In this document: positions 45,901 through 54,573 of the stretch, in pieces
Layout: the number at the start of each line of letters is the position of its first letter
Position numbering within the stretch: position 1 is the first letter of the stretch
DNA from: Streptomyces lacrimifluminis
GTDB taxonomy: Bacteria; Actinomycetota; Actinomycetes; Streptomycetales; Streptomycetaceae
Length of the DNA: 64,000 nucleotides
Assembly: GCF_014646095.1 (NCBI RefSeq)
Contig: NZ_BMMU01000002.1
Location: forward strand, 186,001 to 250,000
Reading direction: 5' to 3'
Notes under the pieces: model-generated
Told to the model about the DNA's origin: nothing
Databases searched by the model: none
The model's input: only the letters and a program-made list of their open reading frames with translations
Made by a program: the position numbers and the translations under genes

Positions 45901-48242
45901 ATCCGCGCCACTGGGCCAGAGACCTGGCTATGGGAGCCCGGTTCGCCGTCACCGGCGGACGCGAGGGCTGGGTCCGGATGACGTTGACAGCGGTCGGCGT
46001 CGGCCTCGGCGTGGCCCTGCTCCTGTTGTGCACCGCGATGCCCAACGTGATCGCCTCCCGCAACAAGGTGGAGGACGCCCGCTACGCCAACGTGTACTCC
46101 CAGACGGTCCCGCCCAAGGCCGACGACACTCTCCTGATCGCCGTCGCGGACACCACCTGGCACGACGACGACATCCGGGGCCGGATCGTCGAACCCGAGG
46201 GCAGGCGGGCGCCGCTGCCTCCGGGGGTCGACCGCTTCCCGGGCAAGGGCGAGATGGTGGTCTCCCCCGCGCTGAAGGACCTGCTGGACTCGGACGACGC
46301 GAAACTGCTGCGGGAACGCCTGCCGTACAGGATCACCGGCACGATCGGCGAGAGCGGGCTGATCGGCTCGCACGAACTGGCTTACTATGCGGGCGCCTCG
46401 GGGTTGAAGCTCTCGGTGACCTTCCCGGTGACGCGGCTGACCGAGTACGGCAAACCGGACGCGCCGCCCGAGGAGACCGACCCGGTGCTCCTGCTCATGG
46501 TCATGGTCGTGATCGTGGTGCTGCTGACGCCGGTCGCCGTGTTCATCGCCGCCGCCGTCCGCTTCGGCGGCGAACGCCGCGACCGCCGCCTCGCCGCGCT
46601 GCGCCTGGTCGGTTCCGACCGGGGGATGACCCGTCGGATCGCGGCGGGCGAGGCGCTGGCCGGAGCCCTGCTCGGCCTGGCCGTGGGCACCGGCTTCTTC
46701 CTGCTCGGCCGCCAGAAGCTGGGCACCGGCGAGTTGCTGGGCGTGAGCGTCTGGCCCAGCTACCTCGACCCGGCCCCCGCGCTCGCCGCGCTGGTCGCGG
46801 TGGCGGTGCCGGTCGCCGCGGTGCTGGTCACGCTGCTCGCGATGCGCGGCGTGGTCGTCGAACCCCTCGGTGTCGTGCGCGCGGCCAGGCAGCGCCGCCG
46901 CCGGCTGTGGTGGCGGCTGCTGCCACCGCTGGCGGGCCTCGGGATGCTCTACCCGATGCTCGGCCAGGGCCACGAGAACGGTGACTTCAACCAGTACCTC
47001 GTCATCGGTGGCGTCCTGATGCTGCTGATCGGCATCACCGCCCTGCTGCCCTGGGCCGTGGAGGCGGTCGTCGTCCGGCTCGGCAAGGGCCCGCTGTCCT
47101 GGCAGCTGGCCGTGCGACGGCTTCAGCTGAGCAGCGGCACCGCCGCCCGCATGGTCAACGGCATCGCCGTGGCGGTGGCCGGGGCCATCGCGCTGCAGAT
47201 GCTGTTCACGGGAACACAGAACCGGTACACCGAGAGCACCGGCATGGACCCCGACCGGGTGCAGATGCAGGTCGAGTTCAGCAGCCCCAAGCCGCCTTCC
47301 GGCATCGAGCGCGCATTCACCGGCACCAAGGGTGTCCGGGCCGCGGCGGTCCTGGCCCGCGCCGAGTACGGGGACTCACGTCGGGACCCGAAGAGCAACA
47401 GCGACCTGACCGTGGGTAGCTGCGCCGCCCTGCGCGAACTCGCCGCATTGCCCTCCTGCAAGGACGGTGACGTGTTCATCAAGCGAACGCGGAGCGGCTA
47501 CTCGGACCCCAGCAACGCAGCCGAAATCGCCCTGGCGAAGCCCGGCCGGCAGCTCTACATCGACCCGTCGTACGACGGCGAGGACCGCGGTCTGGAGGTG
47601 CCCTGGACCGTTCCGGCGAACCTTCGGCAGGTGAACGCGCGCAAGGACTCACTGCAGGAATACGCCAGTCTGCTGGTCACCCCCGCCGCTCTGCCCGCCA
47701 AGGCCGCGCCTGCGGTGTTCTCGGACGGTGTCTACCTGCGTCTGGACCCGTCGGTACCGGACTCGCGGGAGTACGTACGCAACGTCGCCGCCCGTATGGA
47801 CCCCCTGGCACAGGCCTTCGGCTGGTCGGCGACCCAGGAGAACGCCAAGTACACCTCCATCCGCACCGGCCTGTTCGTCGGCTCCGCCTTCGTGCTGGCA
47901 CTGATCGGGGCGAGTCTGCTGGTCTCCCAGCTGGAGCAGCTGCGCGAACGCAGGAAGCTGCTCTCCGCGCTGGTCGCCTTCGGCACCCGTCGCCGCACGC
48001 TGAGCCTGTCGGTGCTGTGGCAGACGGCCCTCCCGGTCGGACTCGGTCTCGTACTGGCCACGGGGGTGGGTGTCGTCCTCGGCACGGTGCTGCTGAAGAT
48101 GACCCGTATACCGGTGGCCATGGACTGGGCGAGCGTGCTCACCATGACCGGCGTGGGCGCGGCCGTGGTCGGCGTGGTCACACTGCTCAGCCTGCCGCCG
48201 CTCCTGCGCATGATGCGCCCGTCGGGCCTGCGCACGGAGTAA
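45897..48242 (+). CDS. FtsX-like ABC permease
   Basis: 781 residues. One N-terminal helix (MTLTAVGVGLGVALLLLCTA) precedes a long extracytoplasmic domain. Helices flank two FtsX domains: MVMVVIVVLLTPVAVFIAAA near residue 210, and TGLFVGSAFVLALIGASLLV near residue 660. The second FtsX domain contains ERRKLLSALVAFGTRRRTL. It forms the transmembrane part of the exporter or resistance pump with the upstream ATPase. The ATG overlaps the ATPase stop, and a hairpin terminator follows the gene. Confidence 0.9.
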   Translation: MNPRHWARDLAMGARFAVTGGREGWVRMTLTAVGVGLGVALLLLCTAMPNVIASRNKVEDARYANVYSQTVPPKADDTLLIAVADTTWHDDDIRGRIVEPEGRRAPLPPGVDRFPGKGEMVVSPALKDLLDSDDAKLLRERLPYRITGTIGESGLIGSHELAYYAGASGLKLSVTFPVTRLTEYGKPDAPPEETDPVLLLMVMVVIVVLLTPVAVFIAAAVRFGGERRDRRLAALRLVGSDRGMTRRIAAGEALAGALLGLAVGTGFFLLGRQKLGTGELLGVSVWPSYLDPAPALAALVAVAVPVAAVLVTLLAMRGVVVEPLGVVRAARQRRRRLWWRLLPPLAGLGMLYPMLGQGHENGDFNQYLVIGGVLMLLIGITALLPWAVEAVVVRLGKGPLSWQLAVRRLQLSSGTAARMVNGIAVAVAGAIALQMLFTGTQNRYTESTGMDPDRVQMQVEFSSPKPPSGIERAFTGTKGVRAAAVLARAEYGDSRRDPKSNSDLTVGSCAALRELAALPSCKDGDVFIKRTRSGYSDPSNAAEIALAKPGRQLYIDPSYDGEDRGLEVPWTVPANLRQVNARKDSLQEYASLLVTPAALPAKAAPAVFSDGVYLRLDPSVPDSREYVRNVAARMDPLAQAFGWSATQENAKYTSIRTGLFVGSAFVLALIGASLLVSQLEQLRERRKLLSALVAFGTRRRTLSLSVLWQTALPVGLGLVLATGVGVVLGTVLLKMTRIPVAMDWASVLTMTGVGAAVVGVVTLLSLPPLLRMMRPSGLRTE

Positions 48243-48262
48243 CCCCCCGCACATCCCATGAA

Positions 48263-48293
48263 GTGGGCTCCTCCTACCGGAAGGAGCCCACTC
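48263..48293 (+). terminator. Terminator of the PadR-ABC operon
   Basis: AGTGGGCTCCT at 48263-48273 pairs exactly with AGGAGCCCACT at 48283-48293, 20 bases after the permease stop. Confidence 0.85.
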
Positions 48294-48427
48294 CTGCACG
48301 CGGGCAGGCCCGCACGGTCACCGGCCGCCGTGCACAGGTTCGTTGGCCCGTGCGAACCTGAACTGCCGGACCCAGCGGCCTTCGTATGTCTCGTACGCCC
48401 CGTTCGCCCCACCGGATGGAGATTCGT

Positions 48428-49759
48428 ATGTCCCCCGACACCCCACGCCGTCGCGCCGCCGTGGTCGGTCTGGGCGCCCGTGCCCGGCTGTTCACGCGTG
48501 CGCTGGCCGGTCCCTACGCGGACCGGTTCGAGCTGGCGGGCTTCTGCGATGTCAACTCCCGCCGGATGGCCGTCCACAACGGCTGGCTCGCGGACGCCGA
48601 TCCGGGCCGGGCGCCCGTACCGGCGTACGCAGCCGAGGACTTCGACGAGATGCTGCGCCGCGAGCGGATCGACCTCGTCGTGGTCTGCTCCGTGGACCGT
48701 ACCCACGACGACTACATCGTGCGCGCCCTCGAAGCGGGCTGCGACGTGGTCACCGAAAAGCCGATGACGACCGACGCCGACAGGGCCCGCCGCATCCTGG
48801 ACGCCGTCCGCCGCACCGGGCGCGAGGTGCGGGTGGCGTTCAACTACCGCTACAACCCGGTGCATTCGGCCGTACGGGAGCTGATCGCGGCCGGGGAGAT
48901 CGGCGAGGTCGGCTCGGTGCACTTCGAGTGGCTGCTCGATCTGCGCCACGGCGCCGACTACTTCCGCCGCTGGCACCGCGACAAGGCGAACTCCGGTGGC
49001 CTCATGGTCCACAAGGCCACCCACCACTTCGACCTGGTCAACTGGTGGCTCGGCACCCGGCCGGAGACCGTCTTCGCACAGGGCGGCCTCTTCTTCTACG
49101 GCGACGAGGCCGGCCGGCGCCGGGGACTCGCCCGGGACTACACCCGCGCCCACGGCTCCCCCGCCGCCCGGGACGACCCCTTCGCCGTCCGTCTGGAGGA
49201 CTCGCCCGCGCTCAGCGCGCTGTACCTGGACGCGGAGGCGGAGGACGGCTATCACCGCGACCAGAACGTGTTCGGCCCGGGCGTGACCATCGAGGACGAC
49301 ATTGCGGTCCTGGTGCGGTACGCGACCGGGGCGACGCTGACGTACCACCTCACGGCGTACGCCCCCTGGGAGGGATACCGGATCGCCTTCAACGGCAGCG
49401 AAGGGCGGCTGGAGCTGCTGGTGGAGGAGTCGACGTGGACCCCTTCCCTGGTTCCGGCGAACGGCTCCGATCCCGTGCTGCACGGCGCGGAGACGGCCGA
49501 CACCGTCGGTCGTACCGAGCTGACACTGCGGCGCTTCTGGGAGGAGCCGCGCGAGATCGAGGTCGCCACCGGCGAGGGCGGGCACGGGGGTGGCGACGCG
49601 CGCATGCTCGATGACGTGTTCGGCACCCGCGTCCCGGACCCCCTGCACCGTGCGGCGGACGCGGCCGACGGTGCCCACTCCCTGGTCACCGGTCTGGCCG
49701 CGAACCGCTCCTTCGAGACGGGCCTTCCGGTGTTGACCCGGGATCTGCTGGACCTCTGA
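48428..49759 (+). CDS. Gfo/Idh/MocA family oxidoreductase
   Basis: 443 residues. The Rossmann domain opens RRRAAVVGLGARARLFTRAL, with the cofactor-domain VTEKPMTTDADRARRIL. The C-terminal alpha/beta domain has VAFNYRYNPVHSAVREL, GGLMVHKATHHFDLVNWWLG and a long insert before EDDIAVLVRYATGATLTYHL. These NAD(P)-dependent enzymes act on sugars or polyols; the exact substrate is unknown. The ATG at 48428 follows GGATGGAG; ATG 48416 overlaps that site. It has no sugar genes beside it. Confidence 0.88.
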   Translation: MSPDTPRRRAAVVGLGARARLFTRALAGPYADRFELAGFCDVNSRRMAVHNGWLADADPGRAPVPAYAAEDFDEMLRRERIDLVVVCSVDRTHDDYIVRALEAGCDVVTEKPMTTDADRARRILDAVRRTGREVRVAFNYRYNPVHSAVRELIAAGEIGEVGSVHFEWLLDLRHGADYFRRWHRDKANSGGLMVHKATHHFDLVNWWLGTRPETVFAQGGLFFYGDEAGRRRGLARDYTRAHGSPAARDDPFAVRLEDSPALSALYLDAEAEDGYHRDQNVFGPGVTIEDDIAVLVRYATGATLTYHLTAYAPWEGYRIAFNGSEGRLELLVEESTWTPSLVPANGSDPVLHGAETADTVGRTELTLRRFWEEPREIEVATGEGGHGGGDARMLDDVFGTRVPDPLHRAADAADGAHSLVTGLAANRSFETGLPVLTRDLLDL

Positions 49760-49765
49760 CGAGGG

Positions 49766-50015
49766 TCAGAGGTCCCGGACGGCGGGGCGGACAAGGCCGG
49801 TCCGGTGGGCGATGACGACGAGCTGGGCGCGGTTACGGGCGCCGCGTCAGGGCGCGCTGGATGTGGGTGCGGACGGTCAGGACGCTCAGGACCAGGCCAT
49901 CGGCGATCTCCGCGTTCGACCGGCCCTGGGCGGGGAGACCCACCTTGGTGAGCGTCGAAATGTCGATCACTGTGAGGCCGGCCAGGGCGACGACGACGGT
50001 GGGCCGGCGGAGCCC
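49766..50015 (-). pseudogene. Relic of a LuxR-type regulator C terminus
   Basis: Minus-strand translation gives GRSNAEIADGLVLSVLTVRT and HIQRALTRRP then a stop. One base further the frame resumes as RNRAQLVVIAHRTGLVRP and ends at 49766. Together these reproduce the NarL/LuxR recognition helix and ending, with a single-base frameshift near 49840. Upstream, VALAGLTVIDISTLTKVGLP does not fit a receiver domain and may come from another gene, perhaps a membrane transporter N terminus. There is no start codon or upstream domain, so this is a remnant. Confidence 0.75.
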
Positions 50016-50058
50016 ACCGCCGGCCCGGCCGCTTCCCCGCCCCGTCCCGCCCCCGCGC

Positions 50059-51954
50059 CTACACGGCCTCCGGCACTTCCGCCCGCTCCCCTGGCCGCTG
50101 CGCGAACTGGGTCCGGTACAGCTCCGCGTACCGCCCGTCCAGGGCCAGCAGTTCGTCGTGCGTGCCGCGTTCCAGGATCTGTCCGGCCTCGACCACGAGG
50201 ATCTGGTCGGCCGCCCGGACCGTGGACAGACGGTGGGCGATCACCACGGCCGTGCGGTCGGCCAGGGCCTCCGCCAGTGCCTCCTGGACCGCCGCCTCCG
50301 AGGTGTTGTCCAGGTGGGCCGTCGCCTCGTCGAGGATGACGACACGCTGGCGGGCCAGCAGCAGCCGGGCGATGGTCATGCGCTGGCGTTCACCGCCGGA
50401 GAGGCGGTAGCCGCGTTCGCCGACCACCGTGTCGAGGCCGTCGGGCAGTTCGCGGACCAGGTCGTCGAGGCGGGCCCGGGTCAGCGCCGCCCACAGTTCG
50501 TCGTCCGTCGCCGTGGGGCGGGCCAGCACCAGGTTGGCGCGCACGGAGTCGTGGAAGAGGTGGCCGTCCTGGGTGACCATGCCGAGGGTGGCGCGCAGGG
50601 AGGCGGCGCTCAGGTCACGGACGTCGACACCGCCGATGCGTACGGCGCCCTCGTCGGTGTCGTACAGACGGGGCAGGAGTTGTCCGATGGTCGACTTTCC
50701 GGCGCCGGAGGAGCCCACGAGGGCGATCGTCTGACCGGGTTCTGCGCGGAAACTTACCCCGTGCAGGACCTCCGTGCCGCCCCTGGTGTCCAGGGCGGCC
50801 ACCTCCTCCAGGGAGGCGAGGGAGACACGGTCAGCGGCGGGGTAGGCGAAGCGGACGTTGTCGAACTCCACCGCGACCGGACCCGCCGGGACCTCGCGGG
50901 CGTCCGGCTTCTCCTCGATGAGGGGCTTCAGGTCGAGCACCTCGAAGACGCGCTCGAAGCTCACCAGGGCGCTCATCACCTCGACGCGCGCCCCTGCGAG
51001 CGACGTGAGCGGCGCGTACATCCGGGTCAGGAGCAGGGCGAGCGCGACGACCGCGCCCGGTTCCAGGCTGCCGCGCAGCGCGAACCAGCCGCCGAGCCCG
51101 TACACCAGGGCGAGCGCCAGGGCCGACACCAGGGTGAGGGCGGTGATGAAGACCGACTGCGCGAGGGCCGTCCGTACGCCGATGTCCCGGACCCGGCGGG
51201 CGCGGGCCGCGAACTGGGCGGACTCCTCGTCGGGCCGTCCGAAGAGCTTGACGAGGGTGGCGCCGGGGGCCGAGAAGCGCTCGGTCATCCGGGTGCCCAT
51301 CGACGCGTTGAGGTCGGCGGCCTCGCGCTGGAGCTTGGCCATCCGGCTGCCCATCCGCCGGGCGGGGACCACGAACACCGGCAGCAGTACCAGGGCGAGC
51401 AGGGTGATCTGCCAGGACAGGGTGAGCATCACGGCGAGCGTGAGCACCAGCGTGACCAGATTGCTCACCACCCCGGACAGGGTGTTGCTGAACGCGCGCT
51501 GCGCGCCGATGACGTCGTTGTTGAGCCGGGAGACCAGTGCTCCCGTACGGGTGCGGGTGAAGAACGCGACCGGCATGCGCTGCACATGATCGAATACTGC
51601 CGTCCGCAGATCGAGGATCAGCCCTTCCCCGAGCATCGCCGAGAGCCAGCGGCCGAGAATCCCGAGTCCCGCCTCGGCGACCGCGATGACCGCGATGAGC
51701 AGCGCGAGCCGGACCACCGTGCTCTCCTCGCCGCCCGACACGATCGTGTCGACGACACGGCCGGCGAGCACGGGGGTGGCGACGGCGAGCAGCGCGGTGA
51801 GCACACTCAGGACGACGAAGCGGATGATGCGGCGGCGGTGCGGGCGTGCGAACTCCGCGATACGGCGCAGGGTCGCGCGGGCGAAGGGGCGCCGGTCCTG
51901 CTGGGAGTTCATGACGCTGTGCAACTGCATCCAGGCGGTGGTCTCCATACTCAT
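50059..51954 (-). CDS. ABC exporter (fused membrane and ATPase domains), SoxR-controlled type
   Basis: 631 residues. Six membrane helices span about residues 40-340 (RFVVLSVLTALLAVATPVLA first). The ATPase domain has Walker A GSSGAGKST, signature LSGGERQRM, Walker B VVILDEATAHLD and H-loop VVIAHRLSTV. It works as a homodimer or heterodimer to pump a hydrophobic compound outward. The ATG at 51954 lies seven bases after the -10 element, implying a leaderless message. The SoxR-type operator in its promoter suggests induction by redox-active compounds, as known for an ABC transporter in the S. coelicolor SoxR regulon. Confidence 0.92.
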   Translation of the reverse strand: MSMETTAWMQLHSVMNSQQDRRPFARATLRRIAEFARPHRRRIIRFVVLSVLTALLAVATPVLAGRVVDTIVSGGEESTVVRLALLIAVIAVAEAGLGILGRWLSAMLGEGLILDLRTAVFDHVQRMPVAFFTRTRTGALVSRLNNDVIGAQRAFSNTLSGVVSNLVTLVLTLAVMLTLSWQITLLALVLLPVFVVPARRMGSRMAKLQREAADLNASMGTRMTERFSAPGATLVKLFGRPDEESAQFAARARRVRDIGVRTALAQSVFITALTLVSALALALVYGLGGWFALRGSLEPGAVVALALLLTRMYAPLTSLAGARVEVMSALVSFERVFEVLDLKPLIEEKPDAREVPAGPVAVEFDNVRFAYPAADRVSLASLEEVAALDTRGGTEVLHGVSFRAEPGQTIALVGSSGAGKSTIGQLLPRLYDTDEGAVRIGGVDVRDLSAASLRATLGMVTQDGHLFHDSVRANLVLARPTATDDELWAALTRARLDDLVRELPDGLDTVVGERGYRLSGGERQRMTIARLLLARQRVVILDEATAHLDNTSEAAVQEALAEALADRTAVVIAHRLSTVRAADQILVVEAGQILERGTHDELLALDGRYAELYRTQFAQRPGERAEVPEAV

Positions 51955-51961
51955 GGCAGCG

Positions 51962-51992
51962 ACCGTACGACCTCAAGCGACCTTGAGGTCAA
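51962..51992 (-). promoter_or_regulatory. SoxR-type operator in a 19-bp promoter spacer
   Basis: GACCTCAAG-N4-CTTGAGGTC at 51969-51990 is a perfect palindrome matching the SoxR box (CCTCAAG-N4-CTTGAGG). Reading leftward it lies between TTGACC (51992-51987) and TACGGT (51967-51962), with exactly 19 bases between, the over-long spacer typical of MerR-family activated promoters. The start codon of the ABC exporter follows seven bases after the -10. Confidence 0.92.
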
Positions 51993-52105
51993 GGACGGCA
52001 CAAGTGCTGCGGACCATGCCCCTCTCGTGCCGTTGCCCGACGCGTCGGCCGGTGGCCGTGCGTCCGCAACCCGGTGTTGGTGCGGTGCGGAGAACCTCTC
52101 CGGTT

Positions 52106-53068
52106 GTGACAGCGGTTCTCCTTCCTCCGGTCCGGCGCCGGCGCATACCGGTGCGGCAGGTCCTGTGCCTGCTCCCGCTCCTCCTCGTCGCCGTGGTCGC
52201 GGTGCGCCACCGGCAGGTGCTCGCCGAGGGCTTCGGCCATCTGGCGTCGGCCAAGTGGCCCTGGCTGCTGGCGGCGGCCGGGGCGACGTGTCTGACCTGG
52301 GTGGCCGCCGCCGTCAGCCGGCAGGGAGCCGTCGTCGAGCGACTGCCCAAGCTGCGGTTGCTCGCCACGCAGTTCGCGGCCGGTTCGGCCAACCATCTGC
52401 TGCCGACGGGGCTCGGCGCGAGCGCGGTCAACCTGCGGTTCATGACGGTGTGCGGTCTGCCGCTGGCCCGTTCCTCGGCGGCGCTCGCCCTGTATCTGCT
52501 CGCGGAGGGCGTCGGCCGGCTGGGCCTGCTGGCCGCGCTGCTGATCGCGTTCCCCCACGCCCTACGGCTCGGAAGTCTCGTTCCCGGCACGGCACTCGGC
52601 CCGCTGCTCATCGGCATCTGCGCGGTGCTGTCGGCGGCGGCCGGCGCGGCGGTGTGCGTACGGCGGCTACGCACGGCCGTCCTCTCCTTCCTGCGTACGG
52701 CGCTCGGCGAGGCCCGTTCCGTGCACATGCGGCCGTCCCGAGCGCTGGCGCTGTGGGGCGGTTCGCTGGCGTTCCCGGCGTTGCAGGCCGCCGGACTGAC
52801 CGCGGTGGGAACGGCGTTGGGGCTGCCGGTGCCGGCCTGGCACATGGCGCTCGCGTATCTCGCGGCGACGGTCGCCGTCGCGCTGATCCCCACGCCCGGC
52901 GGTATCGGCTCCGTCGAGGCGGCGCTGATCCTGGCCCTGGTCGCGGTGGGCGGTCCCGTGACCGTCGCCACGGCGGTGGTGCTCGCGTTCCGGATCATCA
53001 CCGTCTGGGTACCGCTGCTGCCGGGGGCGTTGGCGCTGGGGGCGCTGGTGCGGCTCAAGGTGATCTGA
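52106..53068 (+). CDS. YbhN/LPG-synthase-TM-like integral membrane protein
   Basis: 320 residues with about eight membrane helices. The pattern of the lysylphosphatidylglycerol synthase transmembrane family is visible: ATQFAAGSANHLLPTGLGAS with LRFMTVCGLPLARSSAALAL, then LIPTPGGIGSVEAALILAL near the C terminus. Without the catalytic synthase domain, members may flip or transport lipids; function here is unknown. The GTG at 52106 is a reasonable start but its ribosome site is weak. It is divergent from the ABC exporter, with only about 150 bases between. Confidence 0.82.
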   Translation: MTAVLLPPVRRRRIPVRQVLCLLPLLLVAVVAVRHRQVLAEGFGHLASAKWPWLLAAAGATCLTWVAAAVSRQGAVVERLPKLRLLATQFAAGSANHLLPTGLGASAVNLRFMTVCGLPLARSSAALALYLLAEGVGRLGLLAALLIAFPHALRLGSLVPGTALGPLLIGICAVLSAAAGAAVCVRRLRTAVLSFLRTALGEARSVHMRPSRALALWGGSLAFPALQAAGLTAVGTALGLPVPAWHMALAYLAATVAVALIPTPGGIGSVEAALILALVAVGGPVTVATAVVLAFRIITVWVPLLPGALALGALVRLKVI

Positions 53069-53129
53069 CGGCCGCCTCCAGGCAGTATCTCGGGGTGACG
53101 CCTCGGGATGGCGACCTCGGGGCCGTTTG

Positions 53130-53144
53130 TGACAATGGTTTCCA
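53130..53144 (+). promoter_or_regulatory. Zur-like operator upstream of the COG0523 gene
   Basis: TGACAATGGTTTCCA matches the 7-1-7 zinc-repressor box TGAAAATGATTTTCA at 12 of 15 positions. It lies 20 bases upstream of the ATG and just before a TAAGCT -10-like hexamer (53146-53151), so repressor binding would block initiation. Confidence 0.75.
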
Positions 53145-53164
53145 ATAAGCTAGCGTGCCGGGAC

Positions 53165-54364
53165 ATGCCCACCACTTCCCTGGACCCCCGCCTGCCCGTG
53201 ACCGTGCTCTCCGGTTTCCTCGGCGCCGGAAAGACGACGCTGCTCAACCACGTCCTCGGCAACCGTCAGGGCCTGCGGGTCGCGGTCATCGTGAACGACA
53301 TGAGCGAGATCAACATCGACGCGTCCCTCGTCCGGGACGGCGGCACCCTCTCCCGTACGGAGGAGCGGCTGGTCGAGATGACCAACGGCTGCATCTGCTG
53401 CACGCTCCGGGACGACCTCCTGGAGGAGGTCGCGAAGCTGGCCCGCGAGGACCGCTTCGACTACCTGCTCATCGAATCGTCCGGAATCTCGGAACCCATG
53501 CCCGTGGCCGCGACCTTCGCCTTCGCCCGCGACGACGGTGCGAGCCTGCTGGACGTCTCCCGCCTGGACACCATGGCCACGGTCGTGGACGCGGTGAACT
53601 TCCTGCCCGAACTGGACCGCGGCGACGACCTGCTGGAGCGCGGGATCACCCCGGTCGAGGGTGACGGGCGCACGGTGAGCGATCTCCTCGTCGACCAGAT
53701 CGAGTTCGCCGACGTGATCCTCCTCAACAAGACTGATCTGGTCCCCGAGGAGGAGGCCGACCGCCTGGAGGCGACCCTGCGCCGCCTCAACCCGGCCGCC
53801 CGCGTGCACCGTACGGTCCGCGGCACGATCGACCCCGCCGAACTCCTCGGCACGGGCCTGTTCGACCTGGAGAAGGCCGAGCAGGCGCCGGGCTGGGTGG
53901 CCGAGCTGAACGGCGACCACGTGCCGGAGACGGAGGAGTACGGCATCTCCTCGCTCGTGCTGCGCGACCCGCGCCCCTTCCATCCGGGCCGCCTCTGGGA
54001 CCTGCTCACCGGTCCGCTCGACGCGGGCCACTACGGCCAAGTGCTGCGCTCCAAGGGCTTCTTCACCCTCGCCTCCCGCCCCGGCACCACGGGCCTGTGG
54101 TCCCAAGCGGGCTCCGTCGCCCGCTTCGAGCCGATCGCGACGGGTGACGCCACGGGAACCGAATCCCCCGTCCAGGGACAGGAGTTGGTATTCATCGGTA
54201 CCGATCTGCGCCGCCAGTCGCTGCGCCTCGCACTGTCGCGCTGCCTGCTGACGGAGGAGGAACTGGCCGCGTACGCAGTCGACTTGGCGCACACGGCGTA
54301 CGAGGACCCCTTCCCCGCGTGGGAGGTGCACCCGGCGGACGTCTGCGATGCGCTCCCCGTCTGA
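53165..54364 (+). CDS. COG0523 (CobW/ZigA-type) metal-chaperone GTPase
   Basis: 399 residues. The P-loop is [20 protein letters not shown], the metal site is GCICC (CxCC) in [17 protein letters not shown], and the GTP specificity motif is [12 protein letters not shown] CobW C-terminal domain follows. Members insert or deliver metal to enzymes, and zinc-starvation-induced ones free or deliver zinc. The ATG at 53165 was chosen because the Zur-like box and -10 lie just upstream and would otherwise be inside the gene. The ribosome site is weak. Confidence 0.9.
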   Translation: MPTTSLDPRLPVTVLSGFLGAGKTTLLNHVLGNRQGLRVAVIVNDMSEINIDASLVRDGGTLSRTEERLVEMTNGCICCTLRDDLLEEVAKLAREDRFDYLLIESSGISEPMPVAATFAFARDDGASLLDVSRLDTMATVVDAVNFLPELDRGDDLLERGITPVEGDGRTVSDLLVDQIEFADVILLNKTDLVPEEEADRLEATLRRLNPAARVHRTVRGTIDPAELLGTGLFDLEKAEQAPGWVAELNGDHVPETEEYGISSLVLRDPRPFHPGRLWDLLTGPLDAGHYGQVLRSKGFFTLASRPGTTGLWSQAGSVARFEPIATGDATGTESPVQGQELVFIGTDLRRQSLRLALSRCLLTEEELAAYAVDLAHTAYEDPFPAWEVHPADVCDALPV

Positions 54365-54573
54365 GCTGCTCAATGGCGGGTTTGCCACTGCTCGGTGACG
54401 ACCGGTCCGCCGGATGCGGCAGGATGAGCGGTCGCCGGACGTCGTACAGACGTCCGGACATTGATCGCACGTCCAAGACTTTTCGCACTTTCGAACAGGT
54501 GACAAGTGACGAGACTTCACATCCGGCCGTCGGTGGCGCGGGGCGCCGCGGAACCACTCCTCGGAGGTGAGCG

